The position numbers and the translations under genes are program-made. From contig NZ_JAUSQZ010000001.1 of the NCBI RefSeq assembly GCF_030811555.1, positions 5,267,241 through 5,331,240 on the forward strand: 64,000 nucleotides of DNA. Direction: 5' to 3'. Shown here piece after piece: positions 41,305 to 48,935 of this stretch (position 1 is its first letter; each line of letters starts with the position of its first letter). The notes under the pieces are model-generated. The model was not told the DNA's origin. It searched no databases and worked only from the letters and a program-made list of their open reading frames with translations. Source of the stretch: Kineosporia succinea (GTDB taxonomy: Bacteria; Actinomycetota; Actinomycetes; Actinomycetales; Kineosporiaceae).

Positions 41305-43319
41305 CGGTGCACCTGGTCCGCCCCGTAGAGCAGCTCCTCGCCCGGCACCGACCGGTCGAGCAGGTCGTCGTCGAGGGGCCAGGCCGTGGGATGCACCAGC
41401 ACGGCCTGGTTCTGCCACCCGCCGAGCCCGCCGTGCGAGCCGACGAGCTCCTCGAACGCGTGCACCTCGCCCGTGCGGGGGTGCAGAGTGGAGTGAACGT
41501 AAAGGTCGGGGGCGCCGCGCATCTGGGCCACGCGCAGCAGGTCCGCGCAAGCCCGGGGACCGAAAGGGGCCAGGGGATCGGTGCCTTCCACCACGTCCTC
41601 CAGCAGAACCCGCACACCCGAGGGGCCGATGACGAGGGGGCCCCGCACGCTGTCGGCCACCACGAAACCGATGCCCGGCTCGGTGACGAGGCCGGGGATC
41701 AGGCCCGGATGGACCTCGGTGAACCGCTCGACCGTGACCCGCCCGGGCATCTGTGGGAACCAGACCAGACCCAGGTTTCCCGACCCGACCACCACCAGTT
41801 CGGGAGGCTCGCTCTCGTCACCACTCAGGCGCTGGGGACCCACGAGAACGCCTGCCTCGCTGCGTTTTCGGCCCCACCGGGCCCTCGGCCGGGCGGCCAG
41901 CACGTCACCGAGCAGAGCGTTCAGCGGACCCCAGCCCTCCACGTCACCCGTCTCCTCGACCGTGCCGCCCACCGACGCGTCGCAGTGCGCGCGCACGGCC
42001 TCCTCGAGCGTCGTGCCGGTGAGCTGGCGGAACGTGGACCCCTGGGCCTGGCCGTGGTCGGAGAGCACCACGAACCGGTAGTCGCGGGGCGCGGCCGCCG
42101 CGACCCGTTCCAGGGTGTGCAGCACCAGGTCGAGGCCGACCAGCGCGTCCATCGACTCGCTGCGACTGACCCCGGCGTGGTGGGCGATCTCGTCGTAGTC
42201 CACGAAGTCGACGTAGATCGAGGGTGCCCCCGCCATCATGTGCTCGGCCACCAGCGCCACGTTGAGATCACGCAGCACGACGTTGGTCAGGCCGCGCAGC
42301 GCGATGTACGACCCCCGGCGCCGGATGCGCGGCTCGATGCCCCGGACCCGTTGCTGGCGGCCCTGGTACAGCTCCTTGACGATCTCCGCGAGCATCAGCA
42401 CCAGGGCCCGGGCGAACACGAACGGGCTGAAGAAGAACCGGATGTACGAGCTGCCCGGCCCCAGGTCACCGCGGCGGGCGGCCCGGCTCATCACCATCAG
42501 GGCGGTGGGTGCGTCACCGCTGAACATGTTGCTGACGCTCACCCCGCCGTCGGCCAGCAGGCCCCGGCCGTCGGACAGGCGGGCCTCGATGACCGCGGCG
42601 TCGGCCGGGCGGTTGGCCACCCGCAGCCGGCCGGACTCCTTCTCGTACCAGCGGAAGGCCGGGATCCCGTCGTTGCTCCCGTGCAGCAGGGCGGCCTGGC
42701 TCGCGGGGGTGGTCGAGGGCACCCGGGCCCACCACGGCGTCATCTCGTGACTGCCCGAACGCACCCAGCGCGACAGCGTGGGCAGCACCCCGGACACGAT
42801 GCCGTTCTGCAGCAGCGGGTAGGGCAGGCCGTCGATCTGCACGAAGACCACCCCGGCGGGCTGGTCGCCGGGCTTCTCGTGACCCCGGCGCCGGCGCCGC
42901 GCCTCACCCCGCCGGATCAGGTCGGCCACCAGGTAGGAGCTGTCGTTGACGCCGACCAGCCAGCGAGTGGCGGCGGCGAGCAGGGCGGCCAGCAGCAGGG
43001 TCTGGGCCACCGCCTGCGGACCGGTGAACACCACGCCCGGCACCAGCAGGAGCGCCAGCGTGATCAGGGCCAGCTGCGCGCTGAGACCCAGCACCAGCGC
43101 GGTGATCGCCCCGGCCAGACCGGCGATGAGGCGCAGGGCGGGACGCACGACCGCGTCGATGACGGCGGTGACCGCGGCCACGGCGACGGCCCACCACCAG
43201 TGCGCGATCTCCAGGTCGGCGAGGATCCACGACGACACCAGGAGGGCGGCGGCGGTCGGCACGAGGCCGAACAGGGCGTCGCGCAGGTCACGGCTGCTGA
43301 TGTTCAGCCCTCTCGGCAT
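41232..43319 (-). CDS. Membrane-anchored alkaline phosphatase-superfamily phosphodiesterase
   Basis: Protein of 695 residues. Four hydrophobic helices at the N-terminus (about 15-125, with a holin-like pattern) precede a catalytic domain. The domain shows metal-site segments VVFVQIDGLPYPLL (about 160), PSTTPASQAALLHG (nucleophile threonine, about 205), VDFVDYDEIAHHAG and VLSDHGQAQG, all typical of type I phosphodiesterase/nucleotide pyrophosphatases. It probably hydrolyses a phosphodiester or lipid-linked headgroup at the membrane. Substrate unknown. Monocistronic. Confidence 0.88.
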   Translation of the reverse strand: MPRGLNISSRDLRDALFGLVPTAAALLVSSWILADLEIAHWWWAVAVAAVTAVIDAVVRPALRLIAGLAGAITALVLGLSAQLALITLALLLVPGVVFTGPQAVAQTLLLAALLAAATRWLVGVNDSSYLVADLIRRGEARRRRRGHEKPGDQPAGVVFVQIDGLPYPLLQNGIVSGVLPTLSRWVRSGSHEMTPWWARVPSTTPASQAALLHGSNDGIPAFRWYEKESGRLRVANRPADAAVIEARLSDGRGLLADGGVSVSNMFSGDAPTALMVMSRAARRGDLGPGSSYIRFFFSPFVFARALVLMLAEIVKELYQGRQQRVRGIEPRIRRRGSYIALRGLTNVVLRDLNVALVAEHMMAGAPSIYVDFVDYDEIAHHAGVSRSESMDALVGLDLVLHTLERVAAAAPRDYRFVVLSDHGQAQGSTFRQLTGTTLEEAVRAHCDASVGGTVEETGDVEGWGPLNALLGDVLAARPRARWGRKRSEAGVLVGPQRLSGDESEPPELVVVGSGNLGLVWFPQMPGRVTVERFTEVHPGLIPGLVTEPGIGFVVADSVRGPLVIGPSGVRVLLEDVVEGTDPLAPFGPRACADLLRVAQMRGAPDLYVHSTLHPRTGEVHAFEELVGSHGGLGGWQNQAVLVHPTAWPLDDDLLDRSVPGEELLYGADQVHRQLVRWMERCGARKASVPESARSE

Positions 43320-43407
43320 CCGAGCAGGTTATCCGGCTCTTCTCCGCTCCCCGGATCCGGCTAGGTTGCTTCCCGTCACTCTGCACCGCTGGAAGGAAAG
43401 AAGAACC

Positions 43408-44370
43408 GTGAGCATCCCCCTGGTGATCGACACCGACACCGCCCAGGACGACTGCGTCGCGATCCTGGCCGGCCTGCTGACGGAGGGCGCCGATCTGCGG
43501 GCGATCACCATGGTGGCCGGCAACGTCGGCTTCGACCGGCAGGTGCGCAACGCGTACCTGACCCTGAACGCCTCCGACAAGCTCGGTGCCGCGCCGATCT
43601 ACCTGGGCGCCCGCCGGCCCCTGGTGCGCCCGTGGGTCTCGGCCGAGAACGTGCACGGTGACGGCGCCGGCGGCCTGGACATGTCGTTCGAGGGTCTGGA
43701 GCCGGAAACTGAGCACGCGGTGGACGCGCTGCTGCGCCTGGCCGACGAGGCCGCCGGTGAGCTCAGCATCGTGGCCATCGGCCCGCTCACCAACATCGCC
43801 CTGGCGGTGGCCAAGCGTCCCGAGTTCGCCCAGCAGGTCAAGCATCTCGTGGTGATGGGGGGCTCGAACAACGCCCGCGGCAACATCACCGCCGCGGCCG
43901 AGTTCAACTTCTACGTCGACCCCGAGGCCGCGAAGATCGTCTTCGACGCCGGGTTCAACGTCACCGTGGTGCCCTGGGCCCCTCTCACCCTGCAGCAGGC
44001 CGTGTTCCAGCGTCCGGTGCTCGACCGGATCGCCGCGATCGGCACGCCGCTGGCCGAGTTCTTCACCCGCGTCTGCTCGTCCACGCTGGCCTTCGACGAG
44101 AGCGTCGGCATCCCGGGCACCACCCACCCCGACTCGCTGTCGGTCGCGGTGCTGCTGCGCCCGGAGCTGGTGCGCCGCTCCGCGCAGTACAACGTCGACA
44201 TCGAGACCGGCTCGGAGCTGACCCGGGGCTACGCGGCGATGTCGTGGGGCGTGCACGGACTGGCGCCCAACGCCACGGTGGTCGAGGAGATCGACGAAGA
44301 CGGTTTCCGCGAGTTCCTGCTCTCGATGCTGTCGGTGGAGACCACGCCGCCGAGGCCGTTCACGGCCTGA
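43408..44370 (+). CDS. Nucleoside hydrolase
   Basis: Enzyme of 320 residues splitting nucleosides into base and ribose. The Ca2+-binding N-terminus reads IDTDTAQDDCVAI; the family norm is DTDPGxDD, so Pro-Gly is replaced by Thr-Ala, but the aspartates remain. NVHGDGAGGLD (about 82-92), IGPLTNIALAV (about 127-137), the EFNFYVDPEAA ligand loop and C-terminal HPDSL are intact. GTG start with GGAAGGAAAG upstream. Substrate preference cannot be deduced. Confidence 0.9.
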   Translation: MSIPLVIDTDTAQDDCVAILAGLLTEGADLRAITMVAGNVGFDRQVRNAYLTLNASDKLGAAPIYLGARRPLVRPWVSAENVHGDGAGGLDMSFEGLEPETEHAVDALLRLADEAAGELSIVAIGPLTNIALAVAKRPEFAQQVKHLVVMGGSNNARGNITAAAEFNFYVDPEAAKIVFDAGFNVTVVPWAPLTLQQAVFQRPVLDRIAAIGTPLAEFFTRVCSSTLAFDESVGIPGTTHPDSLSVAVLLRPELVRRSAQYNVDIETGSELTRGYAAMSWGVHGLAPNATVVEEIDEDGFREFLLSMLSVETTPPRPFTA

Positions 44371-44459
44371 ACGCAGGTGGAGGCGGCGCTCGTTCTGCTC
44401 CCGTCGACAGTCATCGGCATCCATACCCGTCGGGCGATGGTGGCCCGATGAAAACCGGG

Positions 44460-44489
44460 GTGCTTTCGATTATCGATAATCGAAAGCAC
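44460..44489. repeat. AT-rich palindromic element, copy 2 (perfect 30-bp palindrome)
   Basis: A perfect 30-bp palindrome with half-site GTGCTTTCGATTATC and no spacer, about 90 bp after the nucleoside hydrolase stop. Its right half is identical over 18 bp to copy 1 at 23673-23690. It lies 52 bp before a 68-bp tandem array. It could form a cruciform, bind a dimeric protein, or terminate transcription. Confidence 0.9.
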
Positions 44490-44541
44490 AGCGGTTGCGC
44501 GCGCACGACCCAAGCCGGGGGACGCGCCGGCGCCGGTGGGT

Positions 44542-44775
44542 GGGGGAACGGGCCTCCGGTCTCGTTCCCGACTCGGTGGCAGCGGGCCGGACGAGGTGGG
44601 CGCGGTCGGGGGGAGCGGGCTTCAGGTCTCGTTCCCGACCTGGTGGCAGCGGGCCGGGACGAGGTGGGCGCGGTCAGGGGGAGCGGGCTTCAGGTCTCGT
44701 TCCCGACTCGGTGGCAGCGGGCCGGGACGAGGGGGGCACCGTCGGGGGGGAGCGGGCTTCAGGTCTCGTTCCCGG
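44542..44775 (+). repeat. 68-bp tandem repeat, 3.4 copies
   Basis: Units start at 44542, 44609, 44677 and 44746 (67, 68, 69 and about 30 bp) and begin GGGGGAGCGGGCTTCAGG. Differences are few (single bases and one-base indels in G-runs). The unequal lengths exclude one continuous reading frame. The array stops directly before the sigma-factor remnant, so it lies where that gene's N-terminal coding part should be. Confidence 0.92.
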
Positions 44776-44835
44776 GGCCGCGGACGTGGACCCAGCCGAA
44801 GGGGTGGCGGGACGGGACGAGATGCGCACCGTGCC

Positions 44836-45009
44836 GGTCGGGCCCGGACAGTTCTGGTGCTGCGCTACTAGTGTGACCTCGACGACGCCGAGATCGCCCG
44901 CACCCTGCGGATCTCGCTGAGCTCGGTGCGGGCCACGGCCTCCCGGGCCTTGGCGACGCTGCGGGCACAGCGGGCCGTCCCGGAAGGCCGAGCAGAGGGA
45001 GCCCGATGA
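44836..45009 (+). pseudogene. ECF/SigE-family sigma factor remnant (region 4 only)
   Basis: In the frame ending TGA at 45007-45009, the sequence reads VLVLRY-stop-CDLDDAEIARTLRISLSSVRATASRALATLRAQRA. This matches sigma-70 region 4 of SigE-type ECF factors, with the expected VLRYYxDLxDAEIAxxL motif broken by a TAG at 44869. Regions 1 to 3 are gone; upstream is the 68-bp array. It overlaps the next gene by the ATGA typical of a sigma/partner pair. Probably a decayed sigma factor. Confidence 0.8.
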
Positions 45010-45584
45010 CGGACCTGGTGGAACGCCCGCTGAGCGAGACCTTTCACGAGGCCGCGCTCGAGGCTCCGGTGCCCGGTGACCTGACCCGCACCGCGCGGGC
45101 GGCGGTGCTTCGCCGGAACCGGCATCAGAACCGGCATCAGAACTGGGATCGGAACTGGCAACAGAACCGGCATCGGAACCAGTATCGGCGTCGGCTGGTG
45201 ACCGGCGCGGCGTCGGTGCTGACCGGCGCCGTGATCGTCGGGATGTTCCTGATCACCCAGGAGCGTGAGACCACTGCACAGTCGGCTGAACCGGTGCCTC
45301 TCTTCTCCGGCCCGCTCACCCGTGAGGAGTGTCCGGGCAACCGAGCCGGTGGAACGGGAGGCTTCTTCACCGGTGACACCCTGCCCCCGGCGCGCGAGCA
45401 GGCCGAGCTCTTCGGCCGGGTCTCGGTGCTGCCCGAGCATCCGGACGCCCGTCTGGTCGGGGTCGGGACCACCGAGCAGCGCCGGGAGTTCGCCTATGTC
45501 CGGCCCAACGGCTACCGGGTCGGGGTCATCGAGTTCGTCCGGGTCGACGCCGGCTGGTACCTGGAGGGCAAGGCCTGGTGCTGA
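45006..45584 (+). CDS. Sigma-factor partner protein (membrane, anti-sigma-like)
   Basis: Protein of 192 residues with a cytoplasmic N-terminus (about 1-62), one membrane helix (about 64-84: LVTGAASVLTGAVIVGMFLI) and an extracytoplasmic domain. This is the layout of proteins encoded after SigE-type ECF factors. The Arg/Asn/His/Gln-rich stretch at about residues 36-62 (RNRHQNRHQNWDRNWQQNRH) comes from a 12-bp tandem repeat. With the sigma gene broken, its function may be lost. The promoter must come from upstream through the pseudogene. Confidence 0.72.
   Translation: MTDLVERPLSETFHEAALEAPVPGDLTRTARAAVLRRNRHQNRHQNWDRNWQQNRHRNQYRRRLVTGAASVLTGAVIVGMFLITQERETTAQSAEPVPLFSGPLTREECPGNRAGGTGGFFTGDTLPPAREQAELFGRVSVLPEHPDARLVGVGTTEQRREFAYVRPNGYRVGVIEFVRVDAGWYLEGKAWC
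45115..45190 (+). repeat. In-frame 12-bp tandem repeat in the sigma partner gene
   Basis: About six degenerate units of the type CGGAACCGGCATCAGA encode an Arg-Asn-His-Gln-rich segment just before the membrane helix. Sequence and unit length resemble the arrays at 8810 and 25424. Confidence 0.75.
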
Positions 45585-45602
45585 CTGTGCGAGGCTGACG
45601 GT

Positions 45603-46253
45603 GTGCAGCGCCCGGTTCTCCGCCTCGCCGGACTCTTCACCCTGCTGGTCCTCGCCGGCCTGCTGACCTGGGCCCTCCTGCCCGTCAGCGCCGACGGCCT
45701 GCAAGACGCGGTGCAGCGCTTCGGGCTCCTGGCGGCCCCGGTGTACGTCGTCGTGTCCGGCGTGCTGGGGCTGGTCTTCGTGCCCGGCCCCCTGCTGTCC
45801 GCGGCGAGCGGCGCGATGTTCGGCACCGGTGTCGGCTTCGTCTGCAGCGTGCTCAGCTCCATGCTGACGTCCGTGCTGGCCCTGCTCATCGCCCGCCGGG
45901 CGGGCAGACCCGCGGTCGAGGAACTGAGCAACGAGCGCGTGCGGGCGCTCACCGAGCTGGCCCGCCGCCACGGCACCTTCGCGGTCTTCGTGCAGCGCCT
46001 GATCCCCGGCGTCCCCGACGCCCCGCTCTCCTACGCCTTCGGGCTCCTGGGCCTGCGGGCCCACCAGATCGCCCTCGGCACCCTGATCGGCTCCGCCCCC
46101 CGGGCCTTCGCCTACACGGCCCTGGGGGACGCGGCGGTCACCGGCAACGGTTCCCTCGCCCTGGTCGCGACCGGGGTCGGGATCGCCGTGAGCGTGATCG
46201 GCGTGGCCGCCGGCTGGTGGCTGACCCGCCGCCACAGCCGCTCCGGCTCCTGA
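45603..46253 (+). CDS. TVP38/TMEM64 (VTT-domain) membrane protein
   Basis: Membrane protein of 216 residues related to DedA. Hydrophobic helices lie near 8-28, 45-70, 72-95, 140-160 and 180-205. The conserved segment FVQRLIPGVPDAPLSYAFGLLGL (about 128-150) is the VTT motif, and GLVFVPGPLLSAASGAMFG (about 58-76) is the first re-entrant motif. GTG start 18 bp after the previous stop. Function in lipid transport or membrane homeostasis is known only for the family. Distinct from the DedA-type protein at 28240-28848. Confidence 0.85.
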   Translation: MQRPVLRLAGLFTLLVLAGLLTWALLPVSADGLQDAVQRFGLLAAPVYVVVSGVLGLVFVPGPLLSAASGAMFGTGVGFVCSVLSSMLTSVLALLIARRAGRPAVEELSNERVRALTELARRHGTFAVFVQRLIPGVPDAPLSYAFGLLGLRAHQIALGTLIGSAPRAFAYTALGDAAVTGNGSLALVATGVGIAVSVIGVAAGWWLTRRHSRSGS

Positions 46254-46478
46254 CGGCCACGCTCCTCGGTCCCCGCGAACCACAGCCGACGACTGGTTTC
46301 CCTACGCAACAGTCAGATGGCGTCAAGTCCTGACATTTACCGCCACGTCCGTTACCGTCTGCTCAGCCCCCGACCGGGACACCGTCCCTGCCGGAGTGGA
46401 CGACGGATCCCCCCGAATCCCGACCGGTCCGGTCGTCCACCCGTGCATCGAACTCCGCCCCACCCCCGAGGAGATCTG

Positions 46479-48692
46479 ATGGTCCGGAAACGAATAGCGG
46501 CGACGGTCGCCCTCGCGCTCGCCGTCCCGATCAGCGCCCTGGTGCTGCCCGCGTCCGCCGGTGCCGCCGCGTCCACCCCCACCGACGCCCCCGACATCAC
46601 CCTGGGTACCAAGACCCCGGAGCTGGTCGACGGCAAGCAGGTCGACGCCCCGAGCGCGTACAAGGCCAAGGCCCAGACCAGGAAGGCCGCGGCCGGCGAG
46701 ACCCCGGCCGTCGGCACCGTGCGCCAGTGGGTGGCCTCCGACGACACGCAGGGCTACTACCGCAAGGACTTCACCCTGCGGGGCGTGGGCGACCACATCG
46801 AGGTCTGGGTCGCGAACGACATCGCGTTCCCGGCCGGTGACTGCCGCAACGCGGTCGCGGGCAGCACCACGGTGACCGACGCGCAGGTGGCCGGGCTGAT
46901 CGACCAGTTCGACGACAACATGTACCCGAAGGAGACCGCGGCCTTCAGCACCCCGCCCGACCGCGACGGCTCCAACGCCCTGCTGAAGCCGGACGCGAAC
47001 GGCAACGGCGGCGTCTACACCGGCGGCGGCGAGAAGACCGTCACGCTCGTCGACAACGTGCGCGACGACAACTACTACGACTTCCCGGCCGTGCAGACCT
47101 ACACCGCCGGCTTCTTCTCGTCGTACCTGAACGAGATCTTCGACCGCAACGTCATGACGATCGACGCCTTCGACTGGACGCACCGCACCACCGCGGACCC
47201 GGCCGACGCGGCGACGAGCGACCCGTGCACGAGCCGCCCCGCGCGTCCGTGGCTCTACGAGGGCGTTTTCGGGCACGAGTGGCAGCATCTGCTGCAGTAC
47301 TACACCGACCCGAACGAGGTGAACTGGGTCAACGAGGGTCTGTCGGACTACGCGATCGAGCTCGACGGCTACGCCAACTCCACGGCGACCGTGAACGAGC
47401 CGGGCTTCGACAACCACATCATCTGCTTCCAGGGCTACGGCTCGGTGGCCACGCAGTACAACCCCAACCCCCGCGACTGCGGTGGGGCGCAGAACTCGCT
47501 CAACCTGTGGGGTGAGGGCGGCGACAACCCGAACGCGGTGCTGGCCGACTACGGTCACGCGTTCTCGCTGATGCTGTACCTGCGCGACCACTACGGCGCG
47601 GACTTCCTCACGGCCCTGCACAACGACGGTGACGCCCAGGGCCTCGACAGCCTGGCCGCCCTGCTCAAGAAGGCCGGCGCCAAGAACGTCTACAGCGTCC
47701 TGCACGACTTCCAGTCGAGCACGCTGCTCGACGCCTTCCTCGACGCCTCGAGGAAGTCCGAGGTCGAGGGCATCTCGAAGGCCCGGGCCACGAGCAAGAG
47801 CCTGGAGTCGTCGGTCAACCTCGAGAACACCCAGTCGTACGCCGAGCCGGGCGCGGCCCCGAACGGCGCCGACTACGTGGCCCTGACCAAGAAGGGAAAG
47901 GCGCTGCGCGGCAAGGATCTCGACTCCGTGACGTTCAGCGGCGCGAAGACCCTCCCGGCCGTCCCGCTGTCCTGGACGATCGTGAACGACGACCCGGACC
48001 GTCCCGGCAACCCGGTGCTGTTCTCCGGTGACGCGAACAACACCGACGCGGCCCTCGTCACCCCGGTCACCGTGCCGGCCGCCGACCCGACGCTGCGCTT
48101 CCTGGCCAAGTACGGCGCCGAGGCGACGTACGACTACGGTTACGTCAGCGTCTCCACCGACGGCGGAAAGACCTACAGCGCACCGATTCCGGGCAGCAAC
48201 ACGGTGGACGACGGGCCCCTCGGCCCGGGTCTGAACGGCACCACCGACGGTTTCGAGGCGCAGGAGTTCGACCTGTCGGCCTACGCGGGCCAGGACGTCC
48301 TGGTCAGCATCCGGTACGTGAGCGACGGCGGCGTCAACGAGGGCGGCCTGCTCGTCGACGACATCACCGTCGGCGCGACCACGGTCAGCGACGGCTCGAG
48401 CCTGGAGCCGTTCGACTCGCCGACCGAGATCGTGCCGGTGACCGTGCACAACTGGAACCTGCGCCTGGTCGGCCTGGACGCCAAGAAGCACAAGGCGGTG
48501 CAGGTCTCGTTCGACGGAAAGAACAGCGTCAAGCTCTCGAAGAAGAGCGCGGAGCTGAAGAAGCTGAAGAAGTCCGACCAGGTCGTGGCGATCGTGGCCT
48601 ACGACGAGCCGACCGAAGAGGTCCAGCAGTACGCGCCGTACACGCTGACCGTCAACGGCACGGTGCAGCCGGGCGGCAGCGCCCCGAACTGA
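46479..48692 (+). CDS. Secreted zinc metallopeptidase, copy 1 (immune-inhibitor-A/M6-like)
   Basis: Secreted protein of 737 residues with a Sec signal peptide (about 1-31). The zinc motif HEWQH is at 266-270 and the third-ligand region NEGLSDY places Glu286, a gluzincin-like arrangement. A C-terminal beta region (about 520-660) contains DYGYVSVSTDGGKTYS and VSIRYVSDGGVNEGGLLVDDI, which resembles M6/immune-inhibitor-A and MAM-like modules. A lysine-rich tail domain follows. GAGGAGA precedes the ATG. Its neighbour 243 bp downstream is a close paralogue. Extracellular protein degradation is likely. Confidence 0.88.
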   Translation: MVRKRIAATVALALAVPISALVLPASAGAAASTPTDAPDITLGTKTPELVDGKQVDAPSAYKAKAQTRKAAAGETPAVGTVRQWVASDDTQGYYRKDFTLRGVGDHIEVWVANDIAFPAGDCRNAVAGSTTVTDAQVAGLIDQFDDNMYPKETAAFSTPPDRDGSNALLKPDANGNGGVYTGGGEKTVTLVDNVRDDNYYDFPAVQTYTAGFFSSYLNEIFDRNVMTIDAFDWTHRTTADPADAATSDPCTSRPARPWLYEGVFGHEWQHLLQYYTDPNEVNWVNEGLSDYAIELDGYANSTATVNEPGFDNHIICFQGYGSVATQYNPNPRDCGGAQNSLNLWGEGGDNPNAVLADYGHAFSLMLYLRDHYGADFLTALHNDGDAQGLDSLAALLKKAGAKNVYSVLHDFQSSTLLDAFLDASRKSEVEGISKARATSKSLESSVNLENTQSYAEPGAAPNGADYVALTKKGKALRGKDLDSVTFSGAKTLPAVPLSWTIVNDDPDRPGNPVLFSGDANNTDAALVTPVTVPAADPTLRFLAKYGAEATYDYGYVSVSTDGGKTYSAPIPGSNTVDDGPLGPGLNGTTDGFEAQEFDLSAYAGQDVLVSIRYVSDGGVNEGGLLVDDITVGATTVSDGSSLEPFDSPTEIVPVTVHNWNLRLVGLDAKKHKAVQVSFDGKNSVKLSKKSAELKKLKKSDQVVAIVAYDEPTEEVQQYAPYTLTVNGTVQPGGSAPN

Positions 48693-48733
48693 GTCCTGAA
48701 ATACCGCATCAGAACTGAACAATGAGTAACGCG

Positions 48734-48762
48734 GGTGCCCGCCGTCGACGACGGCGGGCACC
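48734..48762 (+). terminator. Terminator hairpin after peptidase copy 1
   Basis: A 12-bp perfect stem (GGTGCCCGCCGT with ACGGCGGGCACC) and a 5-nt loop, 42 bp after the stop codon. The stem sequence is nearly the same as that of the hairpin after peptidase copy 2, so the terminator was probably duplicated with the gene. Confidence 0.75.
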
Positions 48763-48935
48763 TTCGCGTGGGGGAGGGCCGGCCCGTTGCCCGCCGGCCG
48801 GACCCCGGGCTGTCAGCCGCTTCTCCGGCCTGACCGAACGGCGGGTTACCGGATGGTCAGGGCAGGAGGCGGCACCGGCTCGGTTACGGTCGGTGCCGCC
48901 TTCGGGCGCTCCACCCGCCTCCTCGAGGAGTTCTG

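Noticed and set aside
44460-44489. Chromosome partition (parS) or dif site
   Set aside because: The palindrome does not match the parS consensus GTTTCACGTGAAAC, and it has no 6-bp spacer between XerC/XerD arms. No parAB or replication genes are near.
44536-44920. Proteins encoded by the 68-bp tandem array
   Set aside because: Frames of about 110-140 codons translate repeated GLRSRSRLGG-type peptides in all three frames. Unit lengths of 67, 68 and 69 bp break any consistent repeat protein, and there is no ribosome site.
46323-48761. An 812-codon open frame antisense to peptidase copy 1 (and a similar 723-codon one antisense to copy 2)
   Set aside because: Both mirror the paralogous peptidases, so their mutual similarity is inherited from the sense genes. 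Val/Arg/Asp-rich composition and lack of starts argue against coding.
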